Shown here: piece by piece, positions 42,076-50,344 of the stretch
Layout of the letters: every line of letters starts with the position of its first letter
How positions within the stretch are numbered: position 1 is the first letter of the stretch
The notes under the pieces: generated by a model
What the model was told of the DNA's origin: nothing
Database searches by the model: none
Seen by the model: the letters and a program-made list of their open reading frames with translations, nothing else
Translations under genes and position numbers: made by a program
Assembly: GCF_000214355.1 (NCBI RefSeq)
Contig: NC_015577.1
Coordinates: 248,001-312,000 of the forward strand
From: Leadbettera azotonutricia ZAS-9
Lineage (GTDB): Bacteria > Spirochaetota > Spirochaetia > Treponematales > Breznakiellaceae
Length of the DNA stretch: 64,000 bases
Reading direction: 5' to 3'

Positions 42076-43026
42076 ATGAATGGAAACGAAGCAGCCCAGG
42101 CGCTGATCGACGGTGTTTCCCGGGTGATACGGGGCAAGAGAGAATTTCTCGAACTTCTGACCGCCGGCATACTCGCCGGGGGCCATGTGCTGTTGGAAGA
42201 TAACCCCGGGCTGGGCAAGACCACGGTGGCCAAGGCCATTGCCCGCCTTATCACCGGGGACGAAGGCCGGCCCCTCCTCTTTAAGCGCATTCAGTTCACC
42301 CCCGACCTTTTGCCCTACGACATTACCGGGGTCGATGTATTTGACCCCGATAGCCGGAGTTTCCGCTTTGTGCCCGGGCCTGTGCTGGCCAACATCGTGC
42401 TGGCGGACGAGATCAACCGCACTACCCCCAAGGTGCAGTCGGCCCTCCTCGAGGTGATGGCTGAACGCCAGGTAACCATAGGCGCTTCCACCCACAAGCC
42501 GCCTGAGCCGTTTTTCGTCATTGCCACCCAGAACCCCATCGAGAGCGAGGGAACCTTCCCCCTGCCGGCCGCCCAGCTCGACCGTTTTATGCTGCGCCTT
42601 TCCCTGGGCTATCCTGACCGCGAATCCGAGCTTTCCATACTTGAAGATAACCCTTCGGAAAATGTCCTGAATGAACTCGAGCCGGTGTTGAGCGCCGCCG
42701 ATCTGCTTGCTGCCCATAAGGCCGCAGAGGCGATGTTCTGCCATCCATCCCTCAAGGAAGCAGTGGCGGACATAGTGCGGGACACAAGGATACACCGGGG
42801 CTTTACGCTGGGGGCTTCCCCTCGGGCGGCCCTTCATCTTCTTGAGGCGGTCAAGGCCCTGGCCCTGGTTAAGGGCAGGGACTTTGTTTCTGACGAGGAT
42901 CTTTCCGCACTGGCGGTTCCGGTTCTGGCCCACAGGGTCAAGCTGAGGGATCCCAGGGCCCAGGCCGAAAAATTTATCCGGGAGATATGCCTTGCACGGC
43001 TTGAGGGAATCAAAACCCCGGCCTAA
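42076..43026 (+). CDS. MoxR-family AAA+ ATPase (second copy)
   Basis: 316 residues. Walker A LEDNPGLGKTTVAKA, Walker B IVLADEINRTTPKVQSALLEVMAERQ, sensor 1 FFVIATQNPIESEGTFPLPAAQLDRF, lid GASPRAALHLLEAVKALALVKGRDFVSDED. Paralogue of the copy at 32426, diverged enough to serve a different partner. Operon with the DUF58 gene, which begins before this stop. Confidence 0.93.
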   Translation: MNGNEAAQALIDGVSRVIRGKREFLELLTAGILAGGHVLLEDNPGLGKTTVAKAIARLITGDEGRPLLFKRIQFTPDLLPYDITGVDVFDPDSRSFRFVPGPVLANIVLADEINRTTPKVQSALLEVMAERQVTIGASTHKPPEPFFVIATQNPIESEGTFPLPAAQLDRFMLRLSLGYPDRESELSILEDNPSENVLNELEPVLSAADLLAAHKAAEAMFCHPSLKEAVADIVRDTRIHRGFTLGASPRAALHLLEAVKALALVKGRDFVSDEDLSALAVPVLAHRVKLRDPRAQAEKFIREICLARLEGIKTPA

Positions 43027-44299
43027 GCCCGGCGCTGCGCCGGCAGGCATCTTGCGCTTCATTCCCAAGCCCAGCACTCTGGAGTTTTTTGTTATGCTTA
43101 TAACGGCTCTTGCCTTTACCGCAGGCCATCTCCGCAAGGAATTGGCCCTGAGCCTTTTGGGCGCAATTTTTCTCACTGTGCTGGTTTATACGTTTCTTAT
43201 TGTATTGGTGCTCAGCCTTGTCCACAAAAAGCAGGCTTTAAGCTTTTCTGCGGATGTGATAGCCAAGCTTGTTACTGCCGGCGGGAAGGCTGAGGCCCAT
43301 ATTGCCAAAGATACCGAAAAGCGGCGTTTTTTTCGTCTTCCCGGCTGCCTTATCAGGTATGAATTTGCCTTTGAAACAAAAGATCAGCGGCATATACGCC
43401 ATGTTTTTGATCCGGACATTCCGGCAGGGCGGACTTTTTTTCCTGTGAAGGAACGCGGCTGCTATTTCGGCGATTTTGATGTTTTCTCCATCAGCGATGC
43501 GCTTGGCCTTTTCAGCATTGCTTTTCATTTGCCCAGGGACAGAAGCCCCAGGCTTCTTGCAGCCCCCCGTGCAGCGGCAGAAATAATTTCCCTCCCCATA
43601 AGATCAGGCGGCGCTGAACAGAGGATAGAACCTCATTACCGCAAGACGGAAGATCTGACCGATCACAGGCCGTATGTGCCTGGCGATGATCCCCGGCGCA
43701 TCAACTGGAAACTGTACGGCCACGGCCCTTCAGGCGAGCTTTTTGTGCGGGAAGGGGAAAGCGAGCCGCCTCCTCGTGCGCGGATAATACTGCTTGTGGA
43801 CACCCAGGTTGATCCGGGGCTTTATACTGTTGAAGAAGGGCGAAGGGGTGTGGATAATCTCTGCGAAAATGCTTTGACGGCAGCGCTGGAATTTGCTTCA
43901 CGGGGCATGGATATGCTCATCGGCTATACAGGCGGAGCCATTCTTGGAGAAAATGAAGCGTCCGGCGGGATCGCCCCCCATGATCTGGCTGCTGCCCTTG
44001 CCTTGCCTGCCGCCCTGCCGCTTTCGTCAATGGAAAATTTGCCCGAAGTACCCCGCGACAGGGGCGTATTGCTGCTTGCCTTGCCCCGATCGTCTTCAGA
44101 GCCATCGGCTTTGGATCGTTTTTTAAAGGAAAGGGATTCCAAACAGGGGCTGGATTTGTTCTTCCTTTATGATCCCGCTAATTCCAGGGTTGCTGAATTG
44201 GAAGAGGCGGCTAAAATATGCGTGAATCTGTATGGAAGAAAACAATTTGCCGGGGCAGTTAAGGCCACCCCAGCAAAAAGCACTAATTCAAATAATTGA
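42992..44299 (+). CDS. DUF58 protein (second copy)
   Basis: Up to 435 residues if a TTG at 42992 is used, overlapping moxR by 35 bases; a start near 43094 (MLITALAFTAGH) would remove the overlap and still keep both N-terminal helices. DUF58 signature YVPGDDPRRINWKLYGHGP near residue 230, followed by the vWA-like part with ARIILLVDTQVDPG, a better metal-site candidate than in the first copy. The stop codon lies inside the left arm of the hairpin at 44294-44340. Confidence 0.87.
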   Translation: MHGLRESKPRPKPGAAPAGILRFIPKPSTLEFFVMLITALAFTAGHLRKELALSLLGAIFLTVLVYTFLIVLVLSLVHKKQALSFSADVIAKLVTAGGKAEAHIAKDTEKRRFFRLPGCLIRYEFAFETKDQRHIRHVFDPDIPAGRTFFPVKERGCYFGDFDVFSISDALGLFSIAFHLPRDRSPRLLAAPRAAAEIISLPIRSGGAEQRIEPHYRKTEDLTDHRPYVPGDDPRRINWKLYGHGPSGELFVREGESEPPPRARIILLVDTQVDPGLYTVEEGRRGVDNLCENALTAALEFASRGMDMLIGYTGGAILGENEASGGIAPHDLAAALALPAALPLSSMENLPEVPRDRGVLLLALPRSSSEPSALDRFLKERDSKQGLDLFFLYDPANSRVAELEEAAKICVNLYGRKQFAGAVKATPAKSTNSNN

Positions 44300-44340
44300 G
44301 CTGGTTCCAAAACTCGGTTAGTTTTGGAACTGCTTCAATT
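44294..44340. repeat. Diverged copy of the dispersed inverted repeat
   Basis: 20-base arms (16 of 20 paired) around TCGGTTA; core GGTTCCAAAAC / GTTTTGGAAC resembles the 39257 hairpin. It lies between convergent genes and could act as a two-way transcription barrier although neither strand has a T-tract. Confidence 0.6.
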
Positions 44341-44354
44341 GAAATCAGCTTAAA

Positions 44355-44777
44355 TTATTTTGCTTTCTTGGTACTGGGCTTGCGTCCGCGTCCGACAGCT
44401 TTTTTTGCACCAGCAGGCCTTCCGGCCTTTTTGGGAGCAGCGGCTTTTTTTGCGCTTTTGGGGGCAGCTTTTGCACCGGGGGCAGGCTTTTTAGCCTTTT
44501 CAATGCTCTTAAGGATGCTCTGAAGTTTGGAATCCTTGGCATTTTCAGCCAATTCGTACTTAGCCTGAAGGTCAATCCAGAAATCCGCTCCGTTCCCGAA
44601 GAGCTTCGCAAAACGAAGGGCGATAGGAATGGAAATCTTGATCTTGTTCAGGGTGATTTGCCGTATAGTGGACTGGCTTAACTTGACGGCAACTCCCACT
44701 TTCGAGGGGTTAAGCTGGTACTCTTCCAGGAACGCCTTAAGAACTGTTCCAGGATCTTTTGCAGTGATTTTCGGCAT
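44355..44777 (-). CDS. HigA-like HTH protein with histone-H1-like basic tail
   Basis: 140 residues from the ATG at 44777 (AAGGAGCA upstream). Residues about 8-75 are an XRE/HigA-type helix-turn-helix: TVLKAFLEEYQLNPSKVGVA, SQSTIRQITLNKIKISIPIA, LRFAKLFGNGADFWIDLQ. From about residue 95 the chain is Lys/Ala/Pro-rich (AKKPAPGAKAAPKSAKKAA; AGRPAGAKKAVGRGRKP), like H1 or chlamydial Hc1 tails and with an AT-hook-like GRGRKP. No toxin gene is adjacent. It may bind DNA broadly rather than act as an antitoxin. Confidence 0.8.
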   Translation of the reverse strand: MPKITAKDPGTVLKAFLEEYQLNPSKVGVAVKLSQSTIRQITLNKIKISIPIALRFAKLFGNGADFWIDLQAKYELAENAKDSKLQSILKSIEKAKKPAPGAKAAPKSAKKAAAPKKAGRPAGAKKAVGRGRKPSTKKAK

Positions 44778-44943
44778 GATTGCTCCTTGCATAAAAATAT
44801 TTTATTAACCAAATATACACTATTTGGTTTTTTTATTCTAGTACTTTTTGAATAATAATGATAAATTATTTAAAAATTTTTACTATTTTCTATGTTTTTG
44901 CACGATTTCGCGGATTTTTTGCGCATTATCAAGTTGTAAAGCC

Positions 44944-45966
44944 TTATATTTTCCTTACGCTGTTGCGAGGGATCAGTTTTCCTGCAATTAAAATATTTTC
45001 GGGCGGATCTTCGGTGATACCCGCCATCCGCAATGCCAATTTTTCCACCGCTCTGCTCCCTATATGATGAGCAGCAACACGTATGGTGGTTAAAGACGGA
45101 TCGGACAGCTTGCTTGAAGGAAGATCGTCAAAGCCAATGACGCTGATTTCCTGGGGTACCCGGTAATTAAGGGACTTCAGAGCCGCCATGCAGCCATAAG
45201 CTGCAATATCATTAAAACAGAAGAATGCAGTGGGCAGTTTTCTAAACCGTTTGAGGTATTTTGAAATATCCCTTGTCGAACCATCGGTGGTAGAATCAAC
45301 ACTTATGATGAATTTTTCCTGTACCGGCAGCGAGAAATAATCCATAGCCTCAAGAAAACCCAATTCGCGCATTTTGGTATTCCGGGTTTCGTAGGTGCTA
45401 TTGATAAAGCCAATACTGCGGTGGCCGTTATCGTAGAGGTATTGAATTGCGCTGAATACCCCGTCAAAATTATCAATATCAATACAATCGTAAACCGCCT
45501 TTGGGAAATAGGTGTCGATAAAAACCAGGGGCTTGTAAATTGCAGAAAAGTAATTCAATTCGTGGGCATTGAGTTCCGTTCCCAATACTATGAATCCGTC
45601 AACTTCCAGGTCTTTTTGGGCGTTCACCATGTCCTGAATCGGTACCTTGTTAGAAAAGGAGACCTCTACTTTATACCGCCGTTTTTCAGCTCCCGCCTCA
45701 ATGCCCTCCATATATTCGGCTATGAAGGCATTGTGCTGTTCATTAACGGTATGACCATGCTTCGCAACTTTTAAAAATTTGATCCTAATAGCGTCGTTTA
45801 TCAGGTAATTTTCAGTAAGGATGCGCTTGTACCCCATTTTTGCGGCAATGGTAAGTATTTTTTCCCGTACTTCAACACTAACCCCGGGTTTATTGTTGAG
45901 TGCGAACGATACAGTAGAAAGGGACACTCCCGCCTCTTTGGCGATGTCCGCAATACGCGGTGACAT
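44944..45966 (-). CDS. LacI-family transcriptional repressor
   Basis: 340 residues. Hinge-helix HTH at the N-terminus: RIADIAKEAGVSLSTVSFAL and NNKPGVSVEVREKILTIAAK. Periplasmic-binding-like effector domain follows (GFIVLGTELNAHEL; FCFNDIAAYGCMAALK; VIGFDDLPSSKLSDPSLTTI). Divergent from the rhamnoside locus, so its natural target is the 19-bp inverted repeat at 46102-46140. Its own promoter reads TTGACT, 18 bases, TAAGAT, 6 bases, ATG, with no ribosome site. Confidence 0.93.
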   Translation of the reverse strand: MSPRIADIAKEAGVSLSTVSFALNNKPGVSVEVREKILTIAAKMGYKRILTENYLINDAIRIKFLKVAKHGHTVNEQHNAFIAEYMEGIEAGAEKRRYKVEVSFSNKVPIQDMVNAQKDLEVDGFIVLGTELNAHELNYFSAIYKPLVFIDTYFPKAVYDCIDIDNFDGVFSAIQYLYDNGHRSIGFINSTYETRNTKMRELGFLEAMDYFSLPVQEKFIISVDSTTDGSTRDISKYLKRFRKLPTAFFCFNDIAAYGCMAALKSLNYRVPQEISVIGFDDLPSSKLSDPSLTTIRVAAHHIGSRAVEKLALRMAGITEDPPENILIAGKLIPRNSVRKI

Positions 45967-46067
45967 TATTGTATCTTAATAGGGATTGGTTTTTTTAGTC
46001 AATGTGAAAGGTTTGACCTGTCAAGCGCAAAAAACGCCAAAAATTCCTCGATCAGGAAAAAATTCGC

Positions 46068-46096
46068 TTGACAAATACTATTTCAGGGTTTACCAT
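46068..46096 (+). promoter_or_regulatory. Rhamnoside-locus promoter
   Basis: TTGACA, 17 bases, TACCAT. Predicted start near 46103, inside the left edge of the long inverted repeat, so a bound repressor would block initiation. Confidence 0.65.
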
Positions 46097-46101
46097 CTTA
46101 T

Positions 46102-46140
46102 ATGAAACAAAAATATTTTAGTAAAATATTTTTGTTTCAT
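46102..46140. promoter_or_regulatory. Long perfect operator palindrome
   Basis: ATGAAACAAAAATATTTTA, one base, then its exact reverse complement: 19-bp arms around a single G. It overlaps the predicted transcription start and is the probable LacI-family operator. TAAAATATTTTTGTT from its right arm is repeated in front of the binding-protein gene at 48996-49010. Confidence 0.7.
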
Positions 46141-46151
46141 GGAGAATATAT

Positions 46152-46171
46152 AGGCGTATGCCTGTAAAAAT
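46152..46171 (+). repeat. Leader block, copy 1
   Basis: AGGCGTATGCCTGTAAAAAT, identical to 49027-49046. Each copy follows an operator element by about 30 bases and precedes a Shine-Dalgarno and an ATG-AAG start. Can form a small AGGC/GCCT hairpin. Confidence 0.75.
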
Positions 46172-46190
46172 GTTCACGGAGGTATAAAGA

Positions 46191-46226
46191 ATGAAGCGAT
46201 TACTGATGATCTCCAGCGTTTTATAA
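46191..46226 (+). pseudogene. Eleven-codon frame resembling the head of a lost binding-protein gene
   Basis: GGAGG 8 bases before ATG, encoding MKRLLMISSVL then TAA. Sequence and setting look like the first residues of a signal peptide; the upstream leader is the same as that of the binding-protein gene at 49069. Either a remnant of a deleted gene or a functional leader peptide for GH78 expression. Confidence 0.4.
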
Positions 46227-46315
46227 TCAGCGGTATTACCGGAGGCGTGGTAAAAGGATGATCCGTACAAGGGAACCAGTAATTCTTGATAAATAAAGTA
46301 TAGGACAGTAGAACA

Positions 46316-48955
46316 ATGCATGAAATTATTTTAGACAGAAAAGACGAAACAGAAACTATCCTCTCCTGCCATGGTTCAGGCGCACCTGAAATGCTCTCTG
46401 AAAGGCCGGCCTTCTCCTGGAAGGTCTATGGCCTTAAGGGTAAACAGCGCTTTTACCATATCATTGTTTCTTCAAGCGAAGAAAATGTAAAATCTGCCAA
46501 GGGCGATATCTGGGATTCCGGCTGGGTTGAATCACCGGAGGATCAGAGAATTCCCTGTTTTGGGAAGACCCTGGAAAGCAATAAAGACTATTACTGCGCC
46601 GTGCAGATCAAAAATATGGAAGGTGTTCTGAGTCCTTTCGGTAAAACGCTCAAAATTTCAACCGGTTTCTTTGAAGAAAGCCAATGGGAGGCTTCATGGA
46701 TATGTGCCCCTTCAAGCGGTGAAAATCCTCTTCTCCGCAGGGAATTCAAGCTTACAGGAACTTTAAAGCGGGCCAGGCTTTTCATTTGCGGTCTCGGGTA
46801 TTACGAGGCTTATATAAATGGAAAGAAAGTTGGTCATAATCTCCTTGCCCCAAGCTGGACAGATTATACGAAACGGGTTTGCTATGTTGCCCACGATGTA
46901 ACCAAGATGATTGCATCTAAAAATGCTCTTGGGGTGATGCTTGGAAATGGTTGGTATGCCAGCATTTATAATACCCCCCGGCCTGCTTTTATAGCCCAGC
47001 TTATACTTGAGTATGAAGATGGAAGAACCGAAAAAGTGATTTCTGCTCCCAATAGCGGCTGGACTGCGCATGTGGACGGGCCTGTAAGGAAATCGAGCAT
47101 CTATATAGGCGAGGTATATGATGCCCGGAAAGAAAAAGACCGCTGGGCCGAATATGGTTTTGATATATATGCCAAGCCTTCTGGCGCCTGGCTGGAAGTG
47201 CTTGAAACGGAGCCCCCTTACGGGAAACTGGTTCCCATGGTGGAAGAGCCCATACAGGCAGTTGGCGAAGTGGCGGCAGTGTCGCTTAATCCGTTGGATG
47301 AAGATACAACTATCATCGACTTTGGACAAAATCTTGCAGGGCTGGTAAAGATTAAACTGAATGTTCCTGAAGGAACTCAGATAAAGCTGCGCTTCGCAGA
47401 AATTATCCATAAGGATGGAACCCTCAATACCGACAACCTCAGGGCTGCCCAGCAGACGGACGAGTACATTACCCGCGGCTTACCGGAAGAGGAATACATG
47501 CCCCGTTTTACCTATCATGGGTTCCGTTTTGCTGAGGTCAAAGGCGTACGCGGCTTAAAAGCCGGCGATGTCAAAGCAGTAGTCCTGCGGAATGCAGTCA
47601 ATCCAAGGGGCCGCTTTAGCTGCAGCAATGATCTTATAAATCGGATTCATAATATTTGCGTATGGACTGAGAGCAATAATCTCCATGGGGTGCCTACCGA
47701 TTGTCCCCAGCGGGATGAACGTTTGGGCTGGCTTAACGATTTAACCGTAAGGGCTGAAGAAGCGGTATACAACTTTGACATGAGCCGCTTTTACCGCAAA
47801 TTCCTCATGGACATTACAGACGAACAGGGACCAAGAACAGGGGCCATTACCGATGTAGCGCCTTATAAAAATTTTGGCGGCCAGCCTGCGGATGCAGTTT
47901 GTTCAAGTTATTTAATCTTGCCATGGCTGCTCTATATGCACCACGGTGACAGGCAGGTTCTGGAAAAACATTATGAGGGGCTCGCCGCCTGGACTAATTA
48001 TCTTAAAAACAACAGCAGCAATGGCATAGTGAATTACAGTTATTATGGCGATTGGGCTGCGGCAATTGGGGGCAATATTCAGGATAGTTTAGGCAATGGG
48101 GCTGTTTCAGCTATTACTCCCGGTAAGCTTATATCAACTGGTTTCCTTTTCCTTAACAGCAGGATGATGTCGAGGATAGCCAGAATTTTAGGTAAGGAAG
48201 CTGACGCACAGTCTTTTGATCATATTGCTGAAAGTTCAAGAGATGCTTTAAACCAGGAATTCCTTAATAAGGAAAAAGCTTATTATGGAACCAACAGCCA
48301 GGCCGCCAACACTTTTATGCTTTACCTTGGCATAGTTCCTAATGAGTACCGCGCCGGAGTAGTAAAGAACCTTATTCAAGATATCCGTGCCCACGATACC
48401 CACCTGACTACAGGCAATTTATGCTCCCGGTATATCTTTGATGTGCTTGCCGACAACGAGCAGATCGATCTTGCTTTTGAATTGGCGACACAAACCACCT
48501 ATCCCAGCTGGGGATATATGCTGGCAAACGGTGCCACCACTACCTGGGAACGCTGGGAATATGTAGACAGCGGCCCTTTGCTTGGTATGGCTTCCCATGA
48601 TCATCCCATGTATTCTACTATCAGCGGCTGGTTCTATTCATATCTCCTGGGTATCCGCCCTCTTGAACCGGGATTTAGCACTTTTACATTTAAGCCATTT
48701 ATTCCCAAAGCTCTTAAAAGTGCCGAGGGTGTAATCAAATCCGTTAAAGGCGATATAGAAGCACGATGGGAGCAGGATTCCGGTGAAGTGCGTATGGCCA
48801 TAACGGTTCCCTTTAATTCAAATTGCCGTGTGGTACTGCCTTATAAAGGTTCCGTCATGGTAAACAGGGAAAAAAGGGAAATCCAAAATGAGGCGGGTGA
48901 ATATTTTATACTGCTTGAACCGGGCAGTTATGATATAATCCTTGACAATTTATAG
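46316..48955 (+). CDS. GH78 alpha-L-rhamnosidase
   Basis: 879 residues. Modular bacterial rhamnosidase: N-terminal beta domains with PSWTDYTKRVCYVAHDVT and LGVMLGNGWYASI, then the (alpha/alpha)6 catalytic domain with VPTDCPQRDERLGWLNDLTV (D467/E468 region, general acid), TTTWERWEYVDSGPLLGMAS and the C-terminal beta domain (LEPGFSTFTFKPFIPKALKS). No signal peptide, so it acts in the cytosol on imported rhamnosides. No strong ribosome site directly before the ATG at 46316. First functional gene of the locus that continues with the importer. Confidence 0.92.
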   Translation: MHEIILDRKDETETILSCHGSGAPEMLSERPAFSWKVYGLKGKQRFYHIIVSSSEENVKSAKGDIWDSGWVESPEDQRIPCFGKTLESNKDYYCAVQIKNMEGVLSPFGKTLKISTGFFEESQWEASWICAPSSGENPLLRREFKLTGTLKRARLFICGLGYYEAYINGKKVGHNLLAPSWTDYTKRVCYVAHDVTKMIASKNALGVMLGNGWYASIYNTPRPAFIAQLILEYEDGRTEKVISAPNSGWTAHVDGPVRKSSIYIGEVYDARKEKDRWAEYGFDIYAKPSGAWLEVLETEPPYGKLVPMVEEPIQAVGEVAAVSLNPLDEDTTIIDFGQNLAGLVKIKLNVPEGTQIKLRFAEIIHKDGTLNTDNLRAAQQTDEYITRGLPEEEYMPRFTYHGFRFAEVKGVRGLKAGDVKAVVLRNAVNPRGRFSCSNDLINRIHNICVWTESNNLHGVPTDCPQRDERLGWLNDLTVRAEEAVYNFDMSRFYRKFLMDITDEQGPRTGAITDVAPYKNFGGQPADAVCSSYLILPWLLYMHHGDRQVLEKHYEGLAAWTNYLKNNSSNGIVNYSYYGDWAAAIGGNIQDSLGNGAVSAITPGKLISTGFLFLNSRMMSRIARILGKEADAQSFDHIAESSRDALNQEFLNKEKAYYGTNSQAANTFMLYLGIVPNEYRAGVVKNLIQDIRAHDTHLTTGNLCSRYIFDVLADNEQIDLAFELATQTTYPSWGYMLANGATTTWERWEYVDSGPLLGMASHDHPMYSTISGWFYSYLLGIRPLEPGFSTFTFKPFIPKALKSAEGVIKSVKGDIEARWEQDSGEVRMAITVPFNSNCRVVLPYKGSVMVNREKREIQNEAGEYFILLEPGSYDIILDNL

Positions 48956-48970
48956 TATTATGATTATCTT
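48942..48970 (+). promoter_or_regulatory. Candidate second promoter of the rhamnoside locus
   Basis: TTGACA, 17 bases, TATCTT, overlapping the last codons of the GH78 gene. The operator-like repeat at 48984-49005 lies just downstream of the predicted start, so the importer could be expressed separately under similar control. Confidence 0.45.
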
Positions 48971-48983
48971 TATATTAGGTAAT

Positions 48984-49010
48984 AAATATTTTTACTAAAA
49001 TATTTTTGTT
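48984..49010. promoter_or_regulatory. Second operator-like repeat
   Basis: AAATATTTT, four bases, AAAATATTT, continuing into TTGTT to give the 15-base match TAAAATATTTTTGTT with the 46122-46136 arm. Confidence 0.55.
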
Positions 49011-49026
49011 GTATCTTTATAAATAC

Positions 49027-49046
49027 AGGCGTATGCCTGTAAAAAT
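49027..49046 (+). repeat. Leader block, copy 2
   Basis: Identical 20 bases to 46152-46171; here flanked by AC and GT so that ACAGGC-GTAT-GCCTGT forms a six-pair hairpin. Lies 22 bases before the binding-protein ATG. Confidence 0.75.
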
Positions 49047-49068
49047 ATGTATTTTTGGAGGAATTATA

Positions 49069-50313
49069 ATGAAGAAGACTATGAAGGCAGGGCTTATCGC
49101 CCTGGTGCTGCTGGGAGTTTCGCTTTTGCCTGTGTTTGCGGGAGGCCAGAGTAGTGCGCCTGGAAAAACAAAAATCACCGTATGGGAACACGGAACCCAG
49201 TTTGAGGATAGCCTCAAACAAGTGATTGCGGGATTTAATAAAAAAAATCCCACTATTACTGTCGAGTATGAAATTAAGTCGACCGATTATTACAGCGTCC
49301 TGAATACGGCCATACAGTCCAGAGAAGCACCCGATCTTTTCTGGACCCATGGGAACAAAACCACGTATCTAGCGGATTATGTTAAGAACAACGCAGTGGT
49401 TGCGCTGGATGGGAAGGTAGACTTTTCCGTCATGCCACCCTCGGGTGTAGCAATTTCTGTCATTGATGGAAAGTTGTATTCTATCCCCTGGCTGACCATG
49501 GATACCCGGGCGGTTTACTACAACGTGGATATGTTTAAGCAGCATGGATGGACAGTACCCGCGACTTTTGCCGAATTTGAGGCACTGCTTGGCAAAATCA
49601 AAGACGCAGGGATTATCCCCATTTCGCTCTCCCCCAATGATTCTTGGGCATTACTTTTTGCTTTTGAGCCCATCCTGTCTGGCTTTGATCCTGTGTATAC
49701 AAGAGGTTTGGACAATTATTCTGTATCCGCAACGGGCAAACCGGTGGGCGATGTCCTTGCCAAGATGCTTGAGTGGGGGGACAAGGGGTATTATGGCGCG
49801 AACTGGCTCGGGGTAACCGACAATAATGCCCAAATATTGGCTTTTACAACCGGAAAGGCTGCCATGAATATTGCGGGTTCCTGGGAGGCTGCGACAATCA
49901 GTTCCAATAACCCCGCCCTGAATTACAGCGCCTTTTCTGTCCCTGCAGCAGATGGCACAACCGGCCTTGTAGGGACACCGGCAAGCGGTTTCTCTGTAAG
50001 CTCAAATTCAAAGAACATGGACGCAGCACTGCTTTTTGCTGACTATTGTGCATCCCTAGAGGCGCAGACAATATGGGTGAGGTCACAAGGTGGTTTATCC
50101 GCTATTCCCCAAATCCAAGCATCAACAGCAATCGCAGATGCGATTTCTAAGAGCAGTAAGGGCAATATCTATACATCTTGGCAGTCTGTTTTGAACAATT
50201 TTTCCAGGGGTGGCCAGGCGGCTAACATTTATGACCAGGATATTACCAGGGTCTTTTCAAAGGATCTAAGCGTTGCCGATTTTTTGAAAAGAATTGCGGC
50301 AGAAATGAACTAA
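49069..50313 (+). CDS. Extracellular solute-binding protein (rhamnoside-locus importer)
   Basis: 414 residues from the ATG at 49069, preceded by GGAGG; an upstream in-frame ATG has no ribosome site and would spoil the signal peptide. Signal MKKTMKAGLIALVLLGVSLL, cleavage near VFAGG. Family 1 pattern: KITVWEHGTQFEDSLKQVIA, KLYSIPWLTMDTRAVYYNVD. Probably binds a rhamnose-containing oligosaccharide given the GH78 gene just upstream; that is inference. Confidence 0.92.
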   Translation: MKKTMKAGLIALVLLGVSLLPVFAGGQSSAPGKTKITVWEHGTQFEDSLKQVIAGFNKKNPTITVEYEIKSTDYYSVLNTAIQSREAPDLFWTHGNKTTYLADYVKNNAVVALDGKVDFSVMPPSGVAISVIDGKLYSIPWLTMDTRAVYYNVDMFKQHGWTVPATFAEFEALLGKIKDAGIIPISLSPNDSWALLFAFEPILSGFDPVYTRGLDNYSVSATGKPVGDVLAKMLEWGDKGYYGANWLGVTDNNAQILAFTTGKAAMNIAGSWEAATISSNNPALNYSAFSVPAADGTTGLVGTPASGFSVSSNSKNMDAALLFADYCASLEAQTIWVRSQGGLSAIPQIQASTAIADAISKSSKGNIYTSWQSVLNNFSRGGQAANIYDQDITRVFSKDLSVADFLKRIAAEMN

Positions 50314-50344
50314 AATTGTCTTCCCGGAGTTTAATTAACTTATT

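Noticed and set aside
41983-43176. Minus-strand open frame of 397 codons across the second moxR
   Set aside because: Product has no recognisable domain and mirrors the clear MoxR ATPase on the plus strand.
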